DNA from: Norana najaformis
Taxonomy: Eukaryota > Annelida > Clitellata > Crassiclitellata > Hormogastridae
DNA length: 64,000 nucleotides
Reading direction: 5' to 3'
Assembly (NCBI GenBank): GCA_964023275.1
Contig: OZ029914.1
Span: 49,678,530-49,742,529, forward strand
The position numbers were made by a program, and so were the translations under genes. This document shows positions 36,370-49,303 of the stretch, in pieces. Below the pieces are notes generated by a model that worked only from the letters and a program-made list of their open reading frames with translations, searched no databases and was not told the origin of the DNA. Position 1 is the first letter of the stretch. Every line of letters starts with the position of its first letter.

Positions 36370-36965
36370 TGTTCCCGATGAGTCTACCCCGCAGAGCAAT
36401 GCTTAGCTGGATGAGTGGCGACCTATGGGGCTATGGTCGCTGCGGTAATATCTGGCGGCAGCTTCACGGGCTTTAACATAGTACATAGTGGCTACCCTAG
36501 AGTACCGCCGATTCGCTCTTCGCGGCTTGGGGCTGTCGGTCAGTGTTAGTTGGCGATCGGGCATCCAGCCTTGCCATAGGTCGCGGCGGAAGCGAAAAGC
36601 TTGGAGACGAGTGGTGAGGTCAGCTTCGACTCCTTGAGGGGGTGCCGCAACACCCGTCTGCTCTGTCTGTCTTGTAGGCAACTATAGGCTCGTAGTGTGG
36701 CCTTGCCTGCGATCGGCGTTCTGAGCAGTACTGTGTCCCCCGATGGACCGTGTTCTGCGAGGGACCAATTGTCCTACAGGATGGAGGGGAAATGGGCCTA
36801 CCGCTGCCCACTTAATGCGGGAATATTAAGGAGTCGGGTCGAGTGCCAACCGATCGGTGCAGTAGTGATCTGTACCTTTCTCACTGGTTGTCATCGGGAC
36901 AGAGTATGTAATCCGGGGCGGAGGACTGTCACACACCATTGTCGGTGGGTTGCAGAGAATTCCAA
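36370..36965 (-). other. GC-rich island with unrecognised minus-strand coding-like frames
   Basis: Base composition jumps well above the AT-rich surroundings. On the minus strand a 92-codon frame (36403-36681) reads VEADLTTRLQAFRFRRDLWQ, then PDRQLTLTDSPKPRRANRRY and VATMYYVKAREAAARYY. It looks like genuine coding sequence by composition but matches no family I recognise. Stops lie upstream in this frame, and another frame (36620-36811) overlaps it. A retroelement gag-like remnant or recently arrived DNA are both possible. Confidence 0.35.
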
Positions 36966-37540
36966 AAGTTAAGTTCAGGATCCGAAGAAACTGGTTCATC
37001 TAGAATTGTTCTAGTTTTTAGCACAACCAGAGACAGGAATTAGGACAACATGTCTGAATAATGATAATGATCTCACCTACTAAGACCTGCCTTTTGATAT
37101 ACCTAGAGTTTATGTGCATGTATGCCTGTCTGTATATTTATGTATGTATATGTTATATCAAATCGATAACGATAACATTGGTAACATGCCTGGACCAAAT
37201 CACGGTTGTAACAAATATATTTAGGACTTCGTGGGTCGTGTCATGCGACTATATGGCTAGAGGATTAGAATATCTAGATCGCTGTCTAAACAAAGAAATA
37301 TGCTTAACCACGCTTCGGAGTAACGGTTTTCCCTAGGTCACATGACATCTCTCAAAACAGGCGTCAGCGTGGTTATATCAAGTTTCACTTTCATTTTCGT
37401 ATCTAAGCAGGGTTAACTATTCATAACCTATACAAGTATAGGTCGAGTCAAATAAATCTTACAAGGCGCTGTCAGCTAGGATTGTGAGAAGTGTAGACTT
37501 AAAATTGAAGATAAATGTAGGCCATGTTGAAATATCTAAG

Positions 37541-40500
37541 ATGAAGACATCAACTCTGATCAGATTCACGATTTCTTTCATACAACTGTTCTACGGTTAG
37601 TATTGGTAATACTACAGTCAACGCGGGAAAAGAATTCACCAGAGAAGAATGATTGGTAACAGGTTATTTTGATCACTGGGTGGCAACGTAATTAAAGTTA
37701 ACATGTCTGAAACATAGAAAAATGTTTTGACTTTCTAGACAATAAAATCTAATATAACCACTCCTATTGGGATCAGCCGATGGTTTTGAAAAATCTAGTC
37801 AGGTCGATCGCCTCACTTATACTTCAAAAATCAGTCTAGACTCAGCCACCATTACTCTCACTATTAATATCATTCTCTTCCTATAGAAGGATTATTAGTA
37901 GTACTAGTAGCAGTACCAACGGCAGCAGTAGTAGTGGTATTCGTAGTAATAGTAGCAGCATGATTCATGATTTAACGAGATTAAATGGGTACTAAGGGGC
38001 GTTGACGTTGACGCTGACTCTTATTACCACGCTTTTGTGAGGTATTAGAGGCCGCTATATTAGCTATATTAAGTATTTAAATGTACCGTTTAGAAAAATT
38101 TTAACTGTAGCCAACCATAGTATTAAACCACTCCTTATTCCTCAGTACTATCGTTATTCAACTATTGTAGGTCATCTCACTGCCTCCCCTGTTTGTACCT
38201 AAAAATAGAATCGTTATTGGTGAACGAGCTTTCTCGGTAGTTGGACTTAGATTTTGAGACTCTCTTCCAGTATCTGTTTGCTCTGGTCAGTCGCTTGTGT
38301 CATTTGGTTCTCAACTTAAGACTTGACTTTCTTCAAATTGCTTGCCAACCATAGTTGCCTCTTTTGTCTTAGTGGCCTGATATTCTGGATATTGACCTGA
38401 TTACGGCTTGGTTTTGGTGCGCCATCGGTTGAGCCCTTGTGCATTAGATACCGGCGCGATAGAAGTTACTATTCTAGAAACATATATACATACAGCACAT
38501 ATGAAACCCCGCATGTAGGCAGAGTTGCTATTAAAGGATGCTCCCATGAATGACGTCAATACGCTAGAATAAGAATCAGTAAAGAGGCCACAGGAAAGAT
38601 TGGACGTTAGCTCCTCAATTTCATCAGGTGTAATCCGTGAGACTCATGTTATTACAAAGATTAGCTTGTAAGTAGATGTGCATAGTTAAACTCAAATTGT
38701 GCTCAAATTGCCCATCTAATTGTCATTCTTCTGGCCTACTTTATGACAAAATCAAGTCAATCGCGACGAATTATCAAATTTGAATATTTCAGTTTGTACA
38801 CAGGGCCTGTTAACGCAGAAACCAAGAGAAAATGAGTTCGGTCTTCTGCATGGCACATTGGAGTTGAACTGTAGCACCGACTTAAGTCGGCCAATAAATT
38901 GGGAGTTTTCGACATATGGTTCCACCAAATATTCCTGGATTTACCTGAATTCGATGATGACTCAAGCACAGGAGTCAAGATACAAGATCGACACGAGGAA
39001 TGGAAACTATCGTCTTATCATCGAATCCCTGGATTGGTCATATGCAGGAAGATACAAATGCACAGATGATGCTGGCCTTGGACAATCGGCAACTGCACAG
39101 CTCACAGTCGTCGGTAATATCACAATTATGATCTAAGAGAAGATAACATTTTTGTTATGCGAATTGAATATGGAATAACACAGAACAAAACAAATAATGT
39201 CAGAATAATTTAAAATTAAGCATATGTCACAATTTACCGAAATAGTACAGAACAGATTAGAAAAGAATAGAATAGAATAAAACAGAATAAAACAGAGTAA
39301 AACAGAACAGATCACAAGTTAATAGAATAAAATAGACTAGAACAGAATAGAACATAATAAAACAGAATGGAATGGAGTAGAATGAAACAGTTTAGTACAC
39401 AATAGGATATAATAGAATATAGTGAAGTGGGTGGAGTTACATACATAGCAGATTAAAGTAAAATGAAGTAGAATAAGTCAGAATAAAGTAGACTAAAGCT
39501 GTATACCAGAGAATATGATTCAGATTGACAAAAAATACCTAAAGCTAAATCGATGCGTTAGTTTACACTGTGGTAACAAACAATCATTCAGCACAAGTCT
39601 TTGACAAATGATTTCTTTAAATAACAGTCTTAATCTTTCCATAATAAAATAACATATGGCTAAATTGATGTGTAACATAATTAGCTCAATGTTTCTACAT
39701 TGACCTAAACCTTAAATATGAAAGTTTACGTTTCCCACATTTTAACAGATCCGAGACCGAGGTGTTCTTGTAATCCTTCATCCGACCAGCCAACACGATC
39801 TCCATGTTTGCCTGGTGTCTTGCATTGTGCATTTTACTATTGGGGCGATGCTGTTCCGACGCTGAATCTGAAAAAACACGTCTTCGAGCAAAGCAAAGCA
39901 GAACATCTTAAGAAGGCGAAGAAAGTCACTGTCTATTTAGACCAACCGTGTGAGAACATGAACGAGACAACTAAAGTCACAAACGGCTCGACAAGTGACA
40001 CCCGTTATGCATGTGTTTTGTGTAAGAATGTTAAAATTACATCATATCAGACACTTACACACAATATTATGTAAGAAACGAATCAACATGAAGCAACTTA
40101 AGCATAATCGTATTATCCGTAATCGTAAACCATAGGTAAATATGGGATTCGGCTGTTGAATTGCTGTTGTCAATTCTTCGTTGAACAAACCTTTTACACT
40201 AAGAAAAGGACTTATAACCAAGTGATCACAGACGTGCTTAACAAATAACGTTAACTGTCATAATGTTTGCAGTGATACACTATGCTACTGATGAAGCATT
40301 ACTCACTACTGACGAAACTGCCACGACAATGTACAAGATAACATTAAATCCCTCGACGAACGTAGGATTGTTGGCGTTCACTACTCCAATAGCCACAGAA
40401 AACGCTAGAAATATGACTTCAACAGCAAGTGAGATCGATGTTTTCTGTTTAATTTTATGCTATGGTAAGGTAGTAGGTTATCAGGTACAGGAAATTCAAC

Positions 40501-42029
40501 AGCGCTAAAGTGTCTAATCATTCAGCTGCGGTTATTGTGGTTAAATTCAGGCTAAAACAAAAGAAAATTGGCGAGTTTTAATGACGCTAAATTCTGATAA
40601 CGATAGCTAACATATCTGAAAGATAAAGAATTGAACTAGGAGCGGTTTTTGAAAGGGGTTGGGTTCAGCATTTATATAAATTCACAGAAGTTTTGCAAAG
40701 TTCTGATATGAAAAAATAGTTTTATTTTTTATTAATTACAGATTTATTGGCATAGTGAGAGACAGAGACAGAGAGACAGAGACAGCGACAGAGATAGAGA
40801 GACAGAGAGACGGGAAGAGGCAGAGACAGACAGACAGAGAGAAACAGAGAGAGACAGAGAGAGACAGAGAGAGACAGAGAGTGAGAGAGGGGTGATTGGA
40901 ATTGATTTGGGATCAGCAGTGCCATAAGTGCGTAGAAGTCTAGTAAAATAACTTATTTCTGTTTGATGTCTCATATCTGGTGGTAAACAGTTCAAGTTAG
41001 AGCTAATTGCTGACCTATAAATAAGTTACTCAATACATAGCAAGTAATAATAGAACGGGAAGCTTATATTGATGCAAAAATCTATGGAGAGGGAAGTGTT
41101 TTATATTATATTTAGCTCAATAACAATAGAACGGGAAGCTTGTAATGATGTAAAATCTACGGAAAGGGAAAGTTAAATTAAATTAAATGTAGCCCAATGA
41201 CCTATTTGCTTTTTTGCTTTAAACCGGAAAATAACAATAAACGCTTTGAGGAAGCTGCAACTAGCTACAGCCATAAGATCTCACAAAAGGGATTCATTTC
41301 AGTTTTTCGAAATACCGAATCCAGTCACCTCATGATGTTAAACTGAAGAGAAAACAACCATCAATATAATTTTATGCTTTCCCATTAGGGCGAACAATGG
41401 CTCCTTGAAATGCTGAGCAAACTGTCGAGGAAATAACGAAACCTCTAATTCGCTGTCCCTGTAAACTAATGGTTATTATTGGATATTTAATATATCTACT
41501 TCACATCCCGTTTCTAAATTTAAGCACTGGTGGTAAATATGATTGGGCGAATCAATTATGGCCATGACCTCGACTGAACGATATATACGGCTTAGTTGAG
41601 CTTGCCATCCTTCCATGCAGCTGAGCGGTTTGTGAAATGATAACTCTACGCTAAAGGAATAATTATTTATATGACTAATGATTATCACATCATCTTCATC
41701 GTCATGACAATGATAATCATCACGATCATTATCACCGATATCGTCATCGTAAATAATCACCTATCGTCATCAGCACAATTATCTTCGTCATCATCTCTAA
41801 AGTCATCATTCCATCAACGTCTTATAACACTAATCATCGTTACCATCATCGTCATCAATCATCGTCATCATCATTGGCATTGGTATCATCATCATCGTAT
41901 TCATCATGTACATTATCATCGTTATCATTCTTGTGGCCAATGTCCACTAGTCATCATCGTTTTTATCATCCTCATTCTCATCACCATTATCATCATCGTC
42001 ATCATAATCATTATCTTCATCATCATCAT

Positions 42030-42060
<31 letters not shown>

Positions 42061-43335
42061 AACAACAACGTTACCGTCGTCCTCATCCTCGTCATATTAG
42101 TGAGTTTGAGCAAACTTCATCCGTAATTATATTAGCTAGTTCCGTTATGAGTCAGCGAATAGTGTTCTTTGGCCTGTAGAGCAATTATTCTGCCTTGTCT
42201 CTCTCTATTCGTTTCAGGTGGCATGGTAGACGGCGCAACGAAAATCCAAATCCAAGTCCTCGGTGTCTTAGTTTCTCTGGCTGCTTTTGGCCTCATCGCC
42301 CTCAGTGTGTACATTGTGTATCTCAAAAGAATTATTACAAGTAACGATCTTACTGGTTTACCAGTTGATAAGACTGTAGAGTTTGCATATAATATTACAA
42401 ATAAACTTCTTTATTCGCTAATTCGTTTAAAGTATGTGAACAGTGTCTTTTTAGAAAGTAGTTGTGGTACGTGGGCGTCCTTTGTCCTGTTATATGACCG
42501 CTGTGTGTATAAAGTGTGAGACTAGTCTGGTTCGAAGCAATCAGTGGAAGCTGAAATCGTATACACGATTAAGCATTTTATCAAATTTTGTGAACGTTTA
42601 CCGTTAGCATGCTAGAACAGGATTATAAACCCTCATGCTAAATGTTCCAAATCAGGGTTGGAATTGTGAAATTTTGGTCGGAGTTCGAAATTTAGGATAT
42701 GAATTCAAAGTGGGTTCAAAGGAGCAAACATCTAAACGCCGAACGATTTCCGAGTACGGGTATGAGACGGCGGGGTCCGTGGCTGAGCCCCGGCCACCAA
42801 TGCTTTTATATTTTATCTTTAAAAATTGTTGTAGGCCTAACAAATCCAGTATAAGGTTTAAACTAGTGGCGCTTAAGTTTTGCTGTTTTACTAGTTTTAC
42901 TTGCATTGTTTTGCCATTACCATGTTGACAGTTTATATTTTGCCTTTGAGATGTGTTGCCATTAACACTTTTTCATAAACTGTGACGCTTTCACTAATTA
43001 GCATTAATGCTGTGAAATTGCCAGATTTGAAAGGCGGAAAAGATGGCTCTCCTTCTGCTCGCTCTTGTTCTGGCAGCAGTGCCCCAGAGAGCTATAAATA
43101 TGAAGTCGTGGAAGGAGACTTCAATGATGCATGCGCAACTGCACCAATTGAGGGCAACTATGACGCACTTGGCCACCGTGAACCCTACAAGCCATGCGTC
43201 TACGATCGACTGAAAGTACCGAGGCAGTCGACCAACAGAACAGAGGTCCGTTCAGTCATAGCAGAAGAAGAAAGCCAAACATCCACTGGTGTCTCTTTAA
43301 ATCCTACTGGAAGAGCAAGCAGAAGAAAGTCATAA
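37541..43335 (+). CDS. Gene B: Ig-superfamily receptor with an ITAM in its tail (424 aa)
   Basis: Six exons: 37541-37595, 38793-39113, 39749-40021, 40273-40464, 42218-42340 and 43025-43335; all junctions are phase 1 with AG/GT borders. Exon 1 is a signal peptide (MKTSTLIRFTISFIQLFY). Residues 19-125 form a V-set Ig (LELNC, INWEF, YRLIIESL, YAGRYKC, AQLTVV). Residues 126-216 are a divergent Cys-rich second domain starting DPRPRC. Residues 217-280 are a Thr-rich stalk or domain remainder. The membrane segment is about 294-316. The 108-residue tail has YEVV (Y347) and Y367-DAL-x10-Y381-DRL. The last spacing fits an ITAM (YxxL/I-x6-12-YxxL/I), the motif that recruits tandem-SH2 Syk-type kinases, so an activating surface receptor is the natural inference. 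AATAAA lies 29 bases after the stop. Confidence 0.88.
38219..38474 (+). mobile_element. LINE (family E) RT end and 3' end, gene B intron 1
   Basis: Reads ERAFSVVGLRF, DSLPVSV and GSQLKT, then the 3' end shared with position 1-165. It ties family E to a LINE protein. Confidence 0.78.
39133..39500. repeat. AGAAT/AACAGAATA minisatellite, gene B intron 2
   Basis: Imperfect repeats of agaata, aacagaataa and gagtagaatg. Confidence 0.8.
40755..40892. repeat. GAGACA microsatellite, gene B intron 4
   Basis: Near-continuous agagacagag with minor changes. Confidence 0.92.
41680..42078. repeat. ATC trinucleotide array, gene B intron 4
   Basis: About 400 bp of imperfect atcatc with a purer core at 42010-42060. 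It ends about 140 bp before the membrane exon of gene B. Confidence 0.9.
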
Positions 43336-43363
43336 GATAAAGACAATTATCTCATGTTGGTGC

Positions 43364-43369
43364 AATAAA
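43364..43369 (+). promoter_or_regulatory. Polyadenylation signal of gene B
   Basis: AATAAA 29 bases after the TAA of gene B, with no competing signal nearer. Confidence 0.7.
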
Positions 43370-46300
43370 CGACGGAGCATGATGTGCTTTCCAACAGTGT
43401 AGTGCAATAATCAAGATTGAGGCACATATTCAAGTTATTTTCAGATTAATTCAGCAATACTCCGTAATTTAAAGAGAAAGCTAAAGGCATCGGGTGATTT
43501 ATGTAAAAGTCATTTGCCAGCTGTTAACTGCTTATCACTGCCAGTAACTATCACTTCATTATGACTAATTTTGATGTGCATGGTGCTTTCTGTTTTTGTT
43601 CTATTTGTAGACATTTGCTTAATTTCCTTCGCTTTCGCATGACTCGGGTAATTTTTGCCATTCGTTCAGCATCGGTAGAACAATTCTGTGTGAACAATTC
43701 TCATCTGTTCTGGTGTATGATCACGCTCATTCTTTTGTCAATGTAGAACTGTTTGATAAGCTATTGAAATAGTTATGCCCTAAGATAATTGAGTTTAATA
43801 TGCTTGCATGTGTATAACTGTAGGTGCTTCATAAACGCTGATACCAGTGTAAGCCTCTATTGCAAAAGTTATATAGTAACGTATAAGGGGAAGTGAAAAT
43901 TGCCCTTACACCATCTTATATACACAAGATATTACGAAACGATCTGACTGATGAAACTTTTGTGAAGATTTTAAAAGATTTGCGAAAGTTTTTGCGATTA
44001 ATTTTGTCATTGTAAATAGTATACACGTACTCTATGACCCTTTGAAATACAAAATAAGATATGGACAATGGACTTCATCATGCCGTGGACCACTGGACTC
44101 TAGAACGACAACACCAGTCAGACAATTATTTCAGTGTAATCCAATGCAATATAATTTAGCGAGACCTAACCGAAAGACTTTTATAGCGCCGTTTACACAA
44201 GTCAGATAGTTAGCTATCTAGACATTTGATATAGCGCCTTTTAAAGTACCTGACAAAAGCACTGCCGACGCCATTAAAAACAGAAACTATGTCAGTAAGC
44301 AAAACAATGCCCAGAAAACTAGAACAGTCACCAGTGGCGGGCTCTCGCAAACACGTGAAGCCCAACGAACGGATTGCTAGCTAGAGTAAACAGACGACAC
44401 TACGTTCAGAGTTCCTGGATCAAGTTGTGTTGATGGTGCAAAGCGACGACAGTCGTTAAGGGCAGGGGTACACGATAACACCACCGCCCAGCAATACCCC
44501 CATTAGTGATAGATGTCCTAGCGTCCGGATATCTCTCAAACCGTCGGGTATCAGTTGAAAGGTCGGTAGGTCAAAGGGCCACCCGTAACTGACAGTCAAG
44601 TTCACTCCAAGACCCTTGTCGCTTCTCTTCCGCCGACATCATTACCCGGCTGAGGGGTGGGTACAGAAGTCCGTAGATTTGAGACTCGATCGTACTCCAG
44701 GAAGACCATCCCTCTGCCCCGCACTCGCGTTCGCCAATATGATATGCGTGGAAAATACCGTCCAGAATGTTCGAAATCTACTGCGGATACGAAGATTAAT
44801 TCCGAAACGCAAACTTAGCCACAGCAAACGTCCAAACGTGTCAGAAATTATCGAACAAGTTCCGCAATAAGACAAAAAATCCGTCAAAATGACACAGAAG
44901 GCGGAGCTACAATCGACGCTGTTGTGTTGTATATTGATACTGTGTACTCAAGCATCGTCAGGCGAATGACGTTCGAACAGGTATAGAAGTCTCCACTGGC
45001 CGGTTGCCGCAGACACGTAGAACCAAAACGAAAAGAAGAAGAGCAACCCGTTAAGCTAGTTAGCTCCGAAAGGCAGTCATGGGTATGAAGTAATGGGTAT
45101 GAAGTAATAGCGACTTCATTCTCCCGATCCTCGGCATATGAGCTCGCGTGGCTAGTCCTCTCCATCTTCCTCTTTCATGTTAGAACCGTGTTCGCTGGAG
45201 CTCGCATCGGAAAAGCAGGGATTCAAGTCGAATGCTGCAATAGAACCTAAATCGAGGAAGAGCTAGCACGATAGAATTCGGGACATATTGAATTAAATCT
45301 GAGTTTTAAATGATGCTTAACCAAGTAGCTTCCGCAAGCAATATTTAACTTCTTTTAATTCACTAATTAAATAAACTACTATCATAAGAAAGCATCCGTT
45401 AATACGCCCACACACTAGTTCCGTATAGGCCAATTCTAAACTCCAATTTGATGAGATTGTACAATGTTTCGCAATAATATTCAGCCTACATGTACAGCAC
45501 TTTGGTAACAATTACTGGATTGAGCTAAAGCAAATTAGTTGACTTTATTGAAGACAGAACATATTCACGTACAATTAAAGTTCAGAAATATGATTACAGC
45601 ATGTCAAGAAGAAGGCAATTTATAGGTGACAACAAGTTTAAGATGTTAAATATTTCATTATGTGAACAGATCTCTAAGTTAGGTGTCTGATTAATTATTC
45701 ACCAGGAAGTACGTTCTAACATGGAAGTGTACTAGAATTAGATAATAATTATAGATTTCATTCAAAATTAATTTCTTTACTGTATTTTAAAATTATATAA
45801 TTTGGCATTGATTACTTTCTAAAACGTTTATAATGTAATATAATGTAAAATATAATTTAAGGAACATCATCCAATATATCTATTTAGAGGCATATGTATA
45901 TCATTATTGTTTCAAAATAATCTTTGATTAAGTCTTCATTACTAAATAAGCATGAATTGATCCAATGGTTAAGCAAGATTTCAAACAGAAAATTGACTTT
46001 AAGAAATAAGACTTGTAAAGATAATGACTGAACTGCTACGTGTTACAAATTTACGACTAATGAAAGCTCGTAATAAGGGACGGTCTGTTTACCTAGATCA
46101 CCTACCCTTATAATTACTTAACCAAATATTGTAGGGTATATTTTTAAGGCAAGAAACGAAAAGCATTTTGTCTAAGCAATATTGCAATTGCAAGTCAAAC
46201 CCAATGATAATAGCTGAAAGAGAAATTGTTTCTTTTGCCGTTGTAAGGGACGCCCAGGTCAGGTAAACTAGAAAGTAAACTTTAAAACGCAACAAGATGA

Positions 46301-46955
46301 CATATTTGACATATTTACAGCGAAACCAGCATTTATCTTTCCGATCGTTTCTCTCTGTATTTCTGCCTTTGTACAAAATGCAACACATATTACAGTTGAA
46401 TTTCCACGATGAACGATATTATTTTATCAATGAAACTGCACGAATGTTTAGTCAGAGACCTGGAATAAAAACTTTAAATATTTTTAAAACCGTAAAGATA
46501 AATTGAAATATAAACATACAACAATTATGTTATTGATAATTAAGTTAAGCCATTAAAATTTAAAAAATAGGGTTTAATATAGATCTAATTCTCAGTAATG
46601 ACAAAGAACACTAAACCTAAGTTCGGGTTCTTGCTGAGAATAAAAGTTACTCTTCAACATAAATCTTTATATTAGACTTTAAAGCCAAACGTTGGTTTCG
46701 CTTCTTTCTTCTACAAGTAGAAGAATCTACAGATTCCAAACCATAAAATACTCGGTTTTCAGGAGTTTTAATCATAAAGACCTTCAACGACAGCACCATG
46801 TATCTGAGTACTCCTACTGCTGGAGATAGCAATAACTGAGTGAATATCTTGCAACTGTAAGCGGTAATTTAGCCGATGACTTTGTAAATTATAATTTACC
46901 CTTATAAAAGAAATTTTAAAGCTTGGAAATTAAACTGTAAGTGTCCTGCGATCAC
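43370..46955. other. Intergenic region between convergent genes B and C
   Basis: No supported gene. 44175-44290 carries two reversed LINE-like 3' ends ('tttatagcgccg' and 'gatatagcgccttttaaagt'). 44320-44400 and 44985-45040 share a weak repeat ('ccagtggcgg...gcaaacacgtgaagccca' versus 'ccactggccggttgccgcag...cgtag'). The remainder is AT-rich. Confidence 0.5.
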
Positions 46956-49253
46956 TTAATCGCCGATCAATTCTTGACTTGTGTTTGGATGAGTGTTCTC
47001 GTAAAGTACTTCGATTCTTACATCGGATATAAAAGAATACGTTTCGCTCTCAGGCAAAGGCGTAGGACTATCGGTGTTGGTTACTTCCATTTGATCATCT
47101 CTTCGACCAGTTAGGGCTGAATAGGTCTCTGCATGTCTACTCGGTTCTTGCTTTTGTTGATCTTCAAAGAAAAATTGAACCATTTTATGGAAGCCACATT
47201 CAGATATAAGATGTCACACTACAAGATTTTTGTCCATTTCAATGACTTTTAAAAAGAAATCGCGTGAAACTGTGTAGCCAANNNNNNNNNNGTGTGGGCG
47301 GGAATGCTAGAATGCTACCTTTGGGTGCCATCTGCAACAGCTGTTGTATCGTAGGAATGTCAGTTGTGGCGGGGAACGTCCACCTATAAATAGGCGTGTT
47401 CTTGATGCTTAGTTAGTCAGGCTATTGTTTTTTGACCCTGTTGGTCGTTTGTGTTGTTATAGTTTGCCGGATTCACGACATGTCCTTTTGAGGTTGATGC
47501 TGTCTCCTTCACGTGGATGACTTTTCTTTGTGAAGTTGACATTTTTCTTGAACGCATCTCCTCTTAAGATTCTGCTCGTTGTTTGGCCGTTGTGGGCGTT
47601 TCTGTGTACACGCGAGTCATATTGTTGCTTGTAAATATATTGCCATTTGACACTAGCGCTGGCGTTTACTCATCCCATTAGACAACTTGCAACAATTGGG
47701 GGGCTCGTCCGGGATTGTCCAAGCCCGTTCTTCTCCTTCGCTCCTCCCTTGACTCCATGACCTTAGACGAGGACGCCGCTGACCGAACCAACAGTGGATA
47801 CACTGCCGCCATTGGACAAACTTCTCGCTATTATTTCCCGACCATGTTTTGTAGAATAAGCGTCCCGAAGACGAACTTCCTCGACCGCACCACCCCGCGT
47901 AGAAGTCTCTAGCGGAAGACCTCTTCGTGCCCAAAAATTCCTTTCGCTTCGCCTTACAGACCGAACTCTGGGGCGTTATCTTGACGAAACCCAGCAGAGC
48001 GAAACTCTGAACCTGACAAAACTCTGCCTCGACAAAGCCTCCCGCATTGAAAAGTCTTTCGGTTGATCGCACATCGCTTACCTGTAGCTGTACTCTTCTC
48101 TGCCGAGCTGATAACTGTTTCGACAGTCGCACACCGGTACTGCGACCGAATACTTTTTCTCAACGACTTCCCTTCTTTCATCGACGCCCCAAGTGTTGGC
48201 GACTCATTCAACTGGATGAATTTCTTTAGGACGAGCCTCTTTCGTACGAGCTTTTTTGAACGAGCCCCCAATTGTTGAAGACTCGAAGACGACAACACGT
48301 TGTTCCATAAAAACGTTGCTTTTTCTCCCGTTCGGTTTCAAACTCTTCAACAATTTCTCGATCACTTCTCCTTCTTTTACAACAAATGCATCCTTTTTAT
48401 GGTTTTCCCATTAATCTCCATCCTCTGACATTCCTTCATATACTAATACCAACACTCCCATCTACAACATGTGTTGCAGGTGGCACTCAACTCAGCAAGT
48501 AACCTTCTTTCCAAATGTGCCATTCGTAACAACATGTATACACGTATGCATGATGCATGTGTGTAGATAAATATGCATGAATGTATGCGTATTTGTATGT
48601 GCGATATATATAGCCTCCATGTGTGTATGTGTGTATCTGTAATGTAAGCATTCATGCATGCATGTAAGTATGACGTATGTATTCATACATGCATGTATGT
48701 ACAAACGTATGTATGCACGCATGTATGTACGTTCGTATGTACATATGTACAGTATAAATTATATGTACTTATTTCTTACGTTTGTAATATAAAGTCACTC
48801 AGTTATCTCTCAAAAGCGCTGAGTGCAGAAGTATATGTAAGAATGCACATATATACTGTACAGAAAATACAGTCACTGGGTTGTATAAAATAAGGCTGCA
48901 ACACTATTCAAATGAAAGCATAAACCAATGGGACTAGAGAACGTTAGTACATCTCTGGGGCTCAAACACGGTCCGTTATATGACATACATTGTAGCCCAC
49001 ATACAAGAAATCAAGTCTAGCGGACGACCCCTAATTTATCGCAGATACGATTCGTATTTCTGAGAATAATAATAATAATAATGCTGATAATAATAATATT
49101 AATAATATTAATAATAGTATTATTATCAATAATATTATTAATAGTATTAATAATAATAATAATATTATTATTATTATTAATACTAGCAATAATACTACTA
49201 TTATCAATATTATTAATATTAATAGTATTGTTATTAATATTATTAGTATTATT

Positions 49254-49303
<50 letters not shown>

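Noticed and set aside
41671-42179. His/Ile/Ser-rich frames
   Set aside because: ATC-array artefacts inside gene B intron 4.
42341-42519. Read-through of the gene B membrane exon to 42519
   Set aside because: A GTAACG donor at 42341 in phase 1 fits the ITAM exon at 43025; reading through gives an unrelated tail.
47653-48132. 159-codon minus-strand frame
   Set aside because: Overlaps the end of an LTR and the leader of a plus-strand retroelement; no domain, so a shadow frame.
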